NCBI GenBank assembly: GCA_000733355.1
Contig: JNVV01000030.1
Coordinates: forward strand, 460,007 to 477,834
Reading direction: 5' to 3'
DNA length: 17,828 bases
Source: Falciphora oryzae
Taxonomy: Eukaryota; Ascomycota; Sordariomycetes; Magnaporthales; Magnaporthaceae
The stretch's first letter is position 1; each line of letters starts with the position of its first letter. The notes beneath the pieces were generated by a model. It did not search any database. It was not told where the DNA came from and saw only the letters and a list, made by a program, of their open reading frames with translations. A program made the translations under genes and the position numbers. Positions 8,662-15,947 of the stretch are shown piece by piece.

Positions 8662-11012
8662 TCATTTTCCGTCTCCTTCCTGACCATCCATCCGCCTCCT
8701 CAGACCCGCCCCAGAGCTGCCGCTCCAGCCCTTTAGTGGCTGTCCCGGACGGGCCTGAGCCAACCTCTCCGCGTCGACCTTCTCCTTCTTTTCCATACAC
8801 TTCGCAAGCAAAGGAGAAGCGCCCGCAGTGACGAGCATGACCTTGACCACATGGCCCTCGATGCGGCCGTGTTCGCGCAGCAACTCGATCAGCGCCGAGA
8901 GGTGCGGACTCGTCGCCGGACCATCGGCGAGCCGGATCCTGTCTACGATGAAGACGAGCGCCGGCGGCACGAGGGGCAATAGGACCCGCGCGAGATCAAG
9001 AGCGGCGGCGTGGCTGGCCGGGCTGTCGTCGAGCTCCTCAAACGCTTCTGCGCTGCGCAAGGCCGCGGGGCACTCGAACTCGCGGGGCAGCACGTGTACC
9101 GGCTGCGCAAGCAGGGAGTACAAGAGTGCGGTGGCCGTTGTCTCGCGGGGCGACGATGTGGCTGATTCGCTTGCTGCATTTGTCGCTGCGGTTGACCTGC
9201 TGCTGCCTTCTCCACGGCCCTCTCGGGACGGCCAGGGCCGGGACCTAGGATACGCAGGCGAGTCCCGCACCGAGAACAAGGTCCGAGATCCGTGCTGCTG
9301 CGCTGGTGAGCTGGTCTTCGAACCGCGGGCCGACTGGGCCCTGGACCCAGATGAGCTTCGAGGAGGGCGCCTTCATCCAGCTCTCGATCTGGACCACGAC
9401 CTCCTGGGGCAGCATCCCGTCGGGAATGCCTGTGGATGCATGGAGTGCCCGTTTGTTGCTGAGAAAATATTCATCGAGATGGGCGGCAAGGAGCTCAACG
9501 TCTTCGCGCCCTGACATGGTGACAATCTCAGCAGACTTCGAGCTTTCGCTAGCTGTATGTCGCCCCATTGTAAGATGTTAGAATCCGGGCTCGTTTCTTG
9601 CAAACCCCGCGGGAGAAGAGGGACGCGGGATCTTTCTAACCTTGATCGGAGAGACGACCCCCATTGAGGTGAGAAGTGATTGGCCCTTCAGTGATCAGGA
9701 ATTGATTCCGCAGCCATGGAAGCTGGTTGCGATCTGCACACGGTTAATTAGCGTATGGGACTGATTTCCTTTCGTGCAAAGCATGATTCCTTAGAGAAAG
9801 CTATGGGTGGCGGTTTTACCATAGTTTATTTGTTGGCCAGCCGCAAGCAGCTTGTCTCGGGCAGACTCTCCCAGCTTGGTGATCCGGGCACAGATCCCGT
9901 CAAGCTTTGCCTTTATCTCGTCTATTTTGTCATCTCTGTGGTCGCTTGCTGCTCTCAGCGCCTGAACATCGTCCCGGACCGTCGACATGGCCTGGCTCAT
10001 GTCCTGGACCCGGACTTGGCTTGTTTGCTCGGCCTCGAGTCTGATGCGGCCCACAATCTCTTTGATGCTAGCGAGATTTTCTTTCATCCTGCTTTCATAG
10101 TTCTGATTGAATGACACCTTGAATCGGTGTCCGGGGTTGCAGAACCACTCCACGGCTTGGCACAGGAATTGGAAGACGCCAACATGGAGCTCGATGACAA
10201 GACATCGCATCTCCGGGGTGGCTGATATTTTGCTGCTCTTCCTGACCGTCCGGATGTCGTGGCTTATATCTTGTAAGGCAGCTGAGAATGCCCCAGCAAT
10301 TTTTTGATGGTTTGACGAAACCTAGAGGCCAGTTGAGTCAGGCATGCTCATAAATGTTTAACAGCCATCACTTTCCTTGGGCCGGTTCCTTGGGCCGGTT
10401 CCTTGGGCAGGGGTCTAGTTCGCTCTTACCTTCACAATAGACGATATAGTCCCCGTAATAATGCCGGTATACTTTCCTCCGTGGGAACGACTTTGAAAAG
10501 AAATGAATAGCCACCCATCGTGTCCAGAAACCCAAAAACCCCGCTTTTGACCTTTCCAAAGCCGGATTCTTTGCTCCTTTTCCACGCGCTTTCGGCTTCG
10601 GTCACAGTCTTCTGAAGGGTGTCGATAGCTGGAGGCGTTTCCGATGAGTTATCGACAAAATCGAAACCAAAATGAACATAGAACTTCTTCCATGTCTCTG
10701 CCAAAATCTTCTGTTGGCGATCTAGGCGAGAAGCATGCCCGGTGTAGCTTATCAGTTGGATCAATATCGGCATAAACCAAATGTTGCAATTCACAATCGT
10801 GACTTTGAACACATACCCCTCGGTCACCTGTGATGTGGCCCAAGTATTCAAGTCTTTCGCTCTAGTTGCCGCTCTAGGGTGAGGGAGGACCATAGTTGCC
10901 TCATTCCCTGCCTTTCTTGAGCAGCCACTATTCCCAGAGCCTTCTGGGAAACCCTTTCACTGTATCTCCGAACAAGGTGTCTGAGGGCCGGATCCTGGTG
11001 ATCTAACGCCAT
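8662..11012 (-). pseudogene. Fungal STAND/NTPase-like protein with DUF7708-type N-terminus, frameshifted
   Basis: Members of this fungal family are modular signal-transduction NTPase-like proteins, often in large variable families; the substrate is unknown. Probable start ATG 11012-11010 (MALDHQDPALRHLVRRYSERVSQK); the next junction is unclear (a possible intron is 10722-10816, GTATGT...TAG). Then a DUF7708-like region (ETWKKFYVHFGFDFVD ... FGFLDTMGGYSFLFKVVP), intron 10322-10429, VSSNHQKIAGAFSAALQDIS and IELHVGVFQFLCQAVEWF, and a coiled coil (about 10060-9830). Intron 9734-9819 leads to RNQLPWLRNQFLI, and intron 9553-9640 to ASTGIPDGMLPQEVVVQIESWM and KLIWVQGPVGPRFED. The ATPase remainder has LVFIVDRIRLAD (Walker B-like) and VKVMLVTAG. 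The P-loop position has no GxxxxGK[ST], as I recall for this family. Breaks: a one-base loss near 10476-10481 (PTE to GKYTGIITG) and a frame break with TAG between 9245 and 9279. Confidence 0.75.
10373..10409. repeat. 13-bp tandem repeat inside an intron
   Basis: CCTTGGGCCGGTT is repeated nearly three times in the proposed 108-nt intron 10322-10429 of the STAND pseudogene. It may explain why this intron is longer than its neighbours. Confidence 0.75.
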
Positions 11013-11994
11013 GTTGAGACAGACTGCATGTATTGCTGAACACTCCTCAGCCCGATTCCATGGTAGTCTGTGCAATGACGAGCAAAGAAAGGCTATCCGG
11101 CGCAATCCTAGTTGGGTGATCACACCAATACCTACCTACATATGTACTTGGTGGGTCATCTCCAGCATTGGGACTTTTCCCTAGCCGCCCCTAAAGATAG
11201 TCTGACCGTTTCGCCAAAGATATTCATGCGCGCCCAATGTCCCCATTCTTATTCTGAGGAAGCATGCATAGGTACCCCAATGCACCCAGCCGGCTTTGAG
11301 ATGAGACGCGTGTTTCTTCGGTAGTAGTGGGCGGCGCAAAATGCACTTCAATGGACGGGTTGATAAGGAGATGGCCTATGACCACAAGCTATTACATCAA
11401 CCCACTTGATAACGGCCGAATTGTGCGGCTTTAACCGCCGAAACCATTGACAGTCCGCCCGAATGAGTGTGATCCCACGAAAACAGTCTGCCAATGGCAA
11501 GGCCCCCCCCATTAGCCGCTAGTGCGACCCCGACCTGCAGTGCGTCAGAGGTATTTCTGGATAGGCAACCATGTGGCGCATGATTGGTTGATTCTGTATC
11601 ACCGCCGGGCAATCCTGGTTGGGCTTGGCTACTTGCTTCCTAAGCAAGTGTTCATTTGAAGCGTTCGGGAGGCGCAAGCAGGTGATACGTATACAGTTCA
11701 CAGATGGCCCATGCCACACTCCTGCTTTGCTTTGGGCATTTCCATGGCCATCACTTTTTTTTCGTTCACCGATTTGCGCTTCTTTTTTCACTCCTCAAAA
11801 TATTGCCATACAAAAGATTCAACTCCTGGCTTTCCTGTTTGATTAGAGTCTTAGGGCGTGTTCGGTGGTAGCTGGTTTTTTGGTTTTTTGTTTTTTGCTA
11901 GTTTTTTGGTGCTTGGAAATGCCCTTACTAAAAAATGCACTTAAAAGCTTAAGGGCCTGTCCTAGAGTAAATCGGGTTTTTGGTTTTTCCCATA
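11013..11994. other. Intergenic stretch, no gene recognised
   Basis: About 980 bases with short frames only. From about 11870 the sequence becomes rich in T and G runs (repeated GGTTTTTTG-like words) before the outer nested element starts at 11995. I saw no terminal repeat pair, tRNA or known protein. Confidence 0.55.
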
Positions 11995-12036
11995 ACGTGG
12001 TTCATCACCGAGTCGGACACATCAGCGAGTCGGACA
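11995..12036. repeat. Left terminal inverted repeat of the outer element
   Basis: 42 bp. Contains the word CGAGTCGGACA twice, separated by CATCAG. Pairs with 14247-14288. Confidence 0.9.
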
Positions 12037-12162
12037 ACGGAAAACACACCGTAAACCCGTTTTTTTCAGTTAAATAACTCGCCCAATTTACGGCCGAATG
12101 CTACCAAAATTTAAACAGTTATATATAATTATATAAAAAAATTAATTTTGATTTTATAATAA

Positions 12163-12250
12163 TTTATTACCTTCCCTTTTAGGGTAGTTTGCAAATCTAA
12201 CACAGTATTTTACACAGTATTGCAAACTAACCTAAAAGAGGTAATAATAA
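12163..12250. repeat. AT-rich foldback palindrome in the left arm of the outer element
   Basis: Arms 12163-12194 and 12220-12250 are imperfect inverted repeats; the inner stem TAGTTTGCAA / TTGCAAACTA is perfect. The 25-base loop contains ACACAGTATT twice. It could be a tiny third-level insertion or part of the structure of the outer element. Confidence 0.75.
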
Positions 12251-12285
12251 AAATTCGGAAAAATTATTTTTATAGTTAATTGTTA

Positions 12286-12327
12286 ACGTAGTTCATTAGT
12301 GAGTGGGCCACATCAGCGAGTGGGCCA
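12286..12327. repeat. Left terminal inverted repeat of copy C
   Basis: 42 bp beginning ACGTAGTTCATTAGTGAG, with the word GAGTGGGCCA present twice. It pairs with 14105-14146 with a few transition differences (for example GTAG versus GTGG). Confidence 0.9.
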
Positions 12328-12383
12328 TTCGACGCGACAACGCGACCCTTCTTCTTTCGCAACCAATTCCTCCACCAACAACA

Positions 12384-14039
12384 ATGTCAATGGAAAGCGA
12401 CGAAAGCCGGGTAATTCTTGCCCTTTAAGCTTTGCAATCCAACCCAAAACTAAGCGTGCGGGAAGCTGCAAAGATCTACTCGGTCGCGAGATCGACTTTA
12501 ACGCGTCGGAAACGCGGCCAACCTGCTCGACGCGACACAATGCCCAAAACACGGAAATTGACGGAATCCGAAAAGGAGGCGCTTATCAAATACATACTTA
12601 AGCTGGATTCCCGAGCATTTCCTCCCCGGCCTTCTGGTGTTAAAGCTATGGCCAACCGACTGCTTGCCGAGCGCGACGCGGGCACCGTTAGCAAATACTA
12701 GGTTAACAAATTCGTTAAACGCCGCCCGGAGCTCGGTACGCGCTGGATTCGAAAATACGATTACCAAAGGGCCAAATGCGAAAATCCCAAGCTCGTTTTT
12801 GCGTAGTTCGACCTTATGCGGACCACTGTAGCCAAATATAGCATCCTAGATAACGATATCTACAACTTCGACGAAACCGGCTTCCTTATGGGCATAATCG
12901 CGGCCGTTATAGTTATTACAACATCGGAAAGCCGCGGTAAAGCAAAGCTGGTCCAGCCTGGCAACCGGAAATAGGCTATAATTATCTAAAGGGTTAACTG
13001 TTGCGGTTAGGCGGTCCCCCCTTTCATTATCGTCAAAAGGCAATACCACTTAGCCAATTGGTACTCGGAAACCGACCTTCCACGCAATTAGGTTATCGTA
13101 ACAAATTCCAACGGGTGGACTACGAACGAGCTCGGTTTGAAATGGATCCAACATTTCGATAAACACACTGCATTGCGTACGAAAGGCACACATCGTTTGT
13201 TAGTGCTAAACGGCCACGAAAGCCACCACTCGACGGATTTCGAGCTTTATTGCCAAAAACATAACATCATTACGCTTTACATGCTTCCGCATTCGTTTCA
13301 CTTCCTTTAGCCGCTTGACGTTAGGTGCTTCAGCCCAATAAAAAAGGCGTACGGTCGATAAATCGAAAACCTAATAAGGTCGCACGTTAACCACGTAACC
13401 AAGGTTAAGTTCCTTTCGGCGTTTAAAGCGGCATTTTTTAACTCTATAACTAAAAAAAACATCCAAAAAGGCTTCCGAAAGGCTGGCCTTGCTCCTTTCA
13501 ATCCGGATTCGGTTTTGGAAAAGCTAGATGTAAGGCTACGGACTCCAACTCCCCTAAGAACGCCCTTAAACGACCCCGAACCTTAAACCTCCAAAACGCC
13601 CCGGACGGCTAAAAAAGCAACTTCGCAATCCGAACACATCAAAACTCGGATCACCAATTACTAAAGCAGCTTTCCGACATCCATACTAGCGGCTATGGAC
13701 TAGTTTGCGAAAAGGGCCAAAGCAATCATGCATCGGGTCAACCTTTTGGAAAAAAAGTGCTCCAAGCTACAAAAGGCGAACGAAGCACTAAACAAACGCC
13801 GGAGGGCCAAAAAAACACGTGTCCAACTTAAAGGGTCACTTACCATCGAAAAGGTACGAAATGTTCTAAACCAACAGGAGCTAGATAGATAGTTACAGCA
13901 AAAAATGCGCGACCATAGGGGTCAAAAAAGGAGGGCGACGACGACTCGTCGGCGATGTGGCACGTGCGGCAAAACCGGACATAATGCGCGCACCTGTCAG
14001 GAAAAAGTAGAAATGTCCGATGTATACAATTCCGAATAG
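12384..14039 (+). pseudogene. pogo/Fot1-like transposase with C-terminal zinc knuckle, copy C, 13 nonsense codons
   Basis: Translation from ATG 12384 (MSMESDESR) to TAG 14037-14039 stays in one frame for 552 codons. Domains: psq helix-turn-helix (LSVREAAKIYSVARSTLTRR, about residues 24-43), CENP-B-like domain (TRKLTESEKEALIKYI ... VNKFVKRRPEL), DDE domain with YNFDETGF (Asp codon 12870-12872), LLVLNGHESHHS (second Asp replaced by Asn, AAC 13209-13211) and PLDVRCFSPIKKAYGR (Asp codon 13317-13319), a coiled-coil tail, and a zinc knuckle CGTCGKTGHNARTC of the form CX2CX4HX4C near the end. I count 13 internal stops (first at 12426-12428, others including 12699-12701 and 13308-13310), all TAA or TAG and none TGA. 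No indel is needed. Several clearly replace Gln (for example FLQPLDV) or Trp. This pattern fits C-to-T change at CpA on either strand. Confidence 0.92.
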
Positions 14040-14104
14040 TTTAAATGGATTTCTGGCGTTGTTGGGTTGGTATGCGAGTTAATTATCCGGAGGTCGGGGT
14101 GTCG

Positions 14105-14146
14105 TGGCCCACTCGCTGATATGGCCCACTCACTGATGAACCACGT
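14105..14146. repeat. Right terminal inverted repeat of copy C
   Basis: Its reverse complement begins ACGTGGTTCATCAGTGAG. TA follows at 14147-14148. Confidence 0.9.
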
Positions 14147-14246
14147 TATATAATTGCATATTATTATTTAAATTTTTGTAAAATTTAACTGTAAATTAGG
14201 CGAAATGCACGGTCGTGCACGGACGGTTTTAATATGTATTTTTTAC

Positions 14247-14288
14247 TGTCCGACTCGCTGATATGTCCGACTCGGTGATGAACCACGT
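14247..14288. repeat. Right terminal inverted repeat of the outer element
   Basis: Reverse complement of 11995-12036 with only one or two differences; TA follows at 14289-14290. Confidence 0.9.
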
Positions 14289-14290
14289 TA

Positions 14291-14689
14291 CTATTTTTAA
14301 AAACCGCTTGAAAACTAGTTTGCGGGTCCACGCAAACCCTTGTGAAGATTTTTCGGAAGACCCGCCAGAAGTATCTTTTCGCAGGACAACGAGTCGCGGC
14401 CCCCGGGCCCTAGCCAGCTCCTTCGCCACCTCCTGTGCCACCCGTTGAATATATAAAGCTAACGACCCTCCCGCCTTCGAAAAAGTTTGACTTGGAAAAA
14501 TTTCGAACCTAAAAAAGGGCCGCCCCAGGGAGGGCCGCCCCAGAAAGGGCCGGGCACGTGTAGGAAGCCGGGCACGAGGGGTTTGGCGCGTACAAATAGG
14601 ATTAGATAATAATAAAAAAAATTTTTGCCACTTCCTAAAGGGGAAATTCGCTTGCAAACTGATGCCAAAGGTTAAAAATAAACAAATTT
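14291..14689. other. Unassigned stretch between the nested pogo elements and the MULE-like region
   Basis: About 400 bases. The one sizeable minus-strand frame (ending near 14229) crosses the terminal repeat of the outer element and has no family resemblance, so it is not called a gene. A short GC-rich tandem word (GGGCCGCCCCAG, two copies near 14517-14542) is present. Confidence 0.5.
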
Positions 14690-15258
14690 ATTTATAAAAA
14701 AGCTCTTCCCGGCTACGCACCTTAGCTTGTGCGCCTTTTGCGCAAACCGGTTTCGCTGCTGACAAATTTTAGCCCGCAATTAAAACTTAATGCCATTGGT
14801 CGCGCATTTGCGATAAAGCCACCAAAGCCCATGTCACGGTATGTGGGGGGTCTCCTAGGTGCACGGGCCTGGCAGCTGATTAGATAAGCCCCTCCCAGGC
14901 AGATAGAGTGCACGGCACACACCCAGGCCTCCGGCCTCGATTTTTTCCCAATACATCTCTTTTTTGGCCACCTTTTGCAGCCACCCTACCTGCCGTGATA
15001 GCCCAGGCATCCAGCTACAAAATCCACGCGAAAAGGCGCGTGCGAAAAGGTGCAAATAGAGGTTGCAAAGGTGCAAAGGTGCCAATTAACGCGCCCGTGT
15101 TGTAAATGCTTCCCTCTTGCACCTTTGCACTTTTGCACCTTTGCATTGAAGCCCATGTCCGTTTGTGTGGGTGCGCCACAGGAAATTGATGGCGGCTGAT
15201 ACCGGGGTGGAGGTGGGTGCAAAAAGGGTGCGTGGCTGGGAAGAGCCTTTTTATAAAG
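14690..15258. mobile_element. Short non-autonomous MULE-like element
   Basis: Left end at about 14690-14720 (TTTATAAAAAAGCTCTTCCC then GGCTACGCACC) matches the reverse complement of about 15227-15258 (TTTATAAAAAGGCTCTTCCC then AGCCACGCACC), giving inverted repeats of about 30 bp and an element of roughly 570 bp with no convincing gene. The same word recurs in direct orientation at about 15268-15300, the start of the adjacent MULE, so the two look like relatives lying end to end. The interior holds an inverted repeat of GCAAAGGTGC words (15064-15146). Exact ends and the 8-11 bp duplication expected for MULEs could not be fixed. Confidence 0.6.
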
Positions 15259-15487
15259 GTACTTTTTTTATGAGGCTCTTCCGGGCCACCCACCCTTTTT
15301 GCTCGTTCACCCACTCAACCCACTTTTTTGGCCCGTGCAACGCCTGTGCGTTCCGGTTTCGCTGCCCACCCAATTTAGCCTGCAAAAGCAACTTTTAACC
15401 ATTTTTAATCCATTTAATCACAAAAATAACAACGTGCACGCCGGCACCATGAACGAAAACGAGGTTATCGTCATCTCTAGTGACGAT

Positions 15488-15534
15488 TCCGACGAGGCTC
15501 CCGACGAGGCTCCCGACGAGGCTCCCGACGAGGC
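15488..15534 (+). repeat. 12-bp coding tandem repeat (APDE)
   Basis: GACGAGGCTCCC is repeated three times and followed by a partial fourth unit (GACGAGGCGGTC), giving repeated APDE in the acidic N-terminus of the MULE transposase. Being a multiple of three, length changes keep the frame. Confidence 0.85.
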
Positions 15535-15756
15535 GGTCCCAGCCGCGGCCGTGTTACAATCAGGCTCTGTTCCTAGGGTAGGACACCTAGGAAGGGTGCA
15601 TAAACAGTACACTTAACAGGGGTTGCTTCAGGGGAACTGGGAAACTGGTGACAGAGGTCTAGATTGCTTGCCCAAGGGGGTACCTTGGAGCTAACTTAGG
15701 TTGACTGATGCCGATGCCTCAGTCAAAGCTATCTAACCGTGGAAGAACCTTTCCTT

Positions 15757-15762
15757 TATATA
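15757..15762 (+). promoter_or_regulatory. Possible TATA box of the LTR
   Basis: TATATA in the context CTTTATATACACG, about 205 bases into the LTR. Position and sequence suit an LTR promoter, but there is no other support. Confidence 0.35.
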
Positions 15763-15783
15763 CACGACCTGGTCCTTCCCAAT

Positions 15784-15927
15784 CTGTGCTATGTCTGCTA
15801 TGTCGCATATCAGACATATCGCCTTGAGGACCTGTGCTATGTCTGCTATGTCGCATATCAGACATATCACCCTGAGGACCTGTGCTATGTCTGCTATGTC
15901 GCATATCAAACATATCACCTTAAGGTC
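15784..15927. repeat. Three 48-bp tandem repeats inside the solo LTR
   Basis: Units start at 15784, 15832 and 15880 (CTGTGCTATGTCTGCTATGT ...). Each also contains the short doublet GCTATGTC. A few substitutions separate the units, most in the third. The 48-bp period keeps frame, so spurious repetitive peptides appear on both strands. Confidence 0.95.
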
Positions 15928-15947
15928 ACGTGTCCTTCCACGTGACC
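15924..15947. promoter_or_regulatory. Perfect hairpin with two CACGTG boxes in the LTR
   Basis: GGTCACGTG, six bases TCCTTC, then CACGTGACC: a perfect 9-bp inverted repeat. Each arm carries CACGTG, the palindromic E-box bound by bHLH factors. A regulatory role is an inference; it lies downstream of the TATATA at 15757-15762. Confidence 0.55.

Larger units (their letters stand above)
12286..14146 (+). mobile_element. pogo/Fot1-like Tc1-mariner DNA transposon, copy C (complete, 1861 bp), nested
   Basis: The element is bounded by inverted repeats 12286-12327 and 14105-14146 and flanked by TA at 12284-12285 and 14147-14148. It has inserted into the outer short element. One plus-strand transposase reading frame fills it, heavily damaged by nonsense codons. 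Confidence 0.93.
11995..14288. mobile_element. Outer pogo-type short element (about 431 bp) split by copy C
   Basis: The termini are inverted repeats at 11995-12036 and 14247-14288 (beginning ACGTGGTTCATCACCGAG), flanked by TA at 11993-11994 and 14289-14290. Subtracting the inner element (12286-14146) and one TA leaves about 431 bp, mostly AT-rich and without coding capacity. It is therefore best read as a non-autonomous MITE-like relative of the element that landed in it: both share the ACGTGGTTCAT start and the two-unit terminal structure. Confidence 0.88.

Noticed and set aside
9240..9310. An intron to explain the frame break in the STAND-like gene
   Set aside because: Available GT sites here are in phase 0 or 1, while every plausible AG downstream needs phase 2, so a frameshift is the better reading.
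8828..9514. Plus-strand 228-codon open frame
   Set aside because: Shadow of the STAND-like gene; the minus strand carries the family motifs across the same span.
12384..14039. Stop codon reassignment or readthrough to explain TAA/TAG in copy C
   Set aside because: The ankyrin gene uses ordinary codons, the stops sit only in transposon-derived sequence, and CpA-to-TpA mutation explains them more simply.
14229..14657. Minus-strand 142-codon open frame
   Set aside because: It crosses the terminal repeat of the outer element and resembles no protein I know.
15719..15913. Repetitive peptide on the minus strand (DMRHSRHSTGPQG units)
   Set aside because: By-product of a 48-bp tandem repeat whose length is a multiple of three; there is no start context or family match.
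15784..15927. Possible CRISPR-like array
   Set aside because: The units are continuous 48-bp tandem repeats without unique spacers, inside an LTR in a fungal genome.
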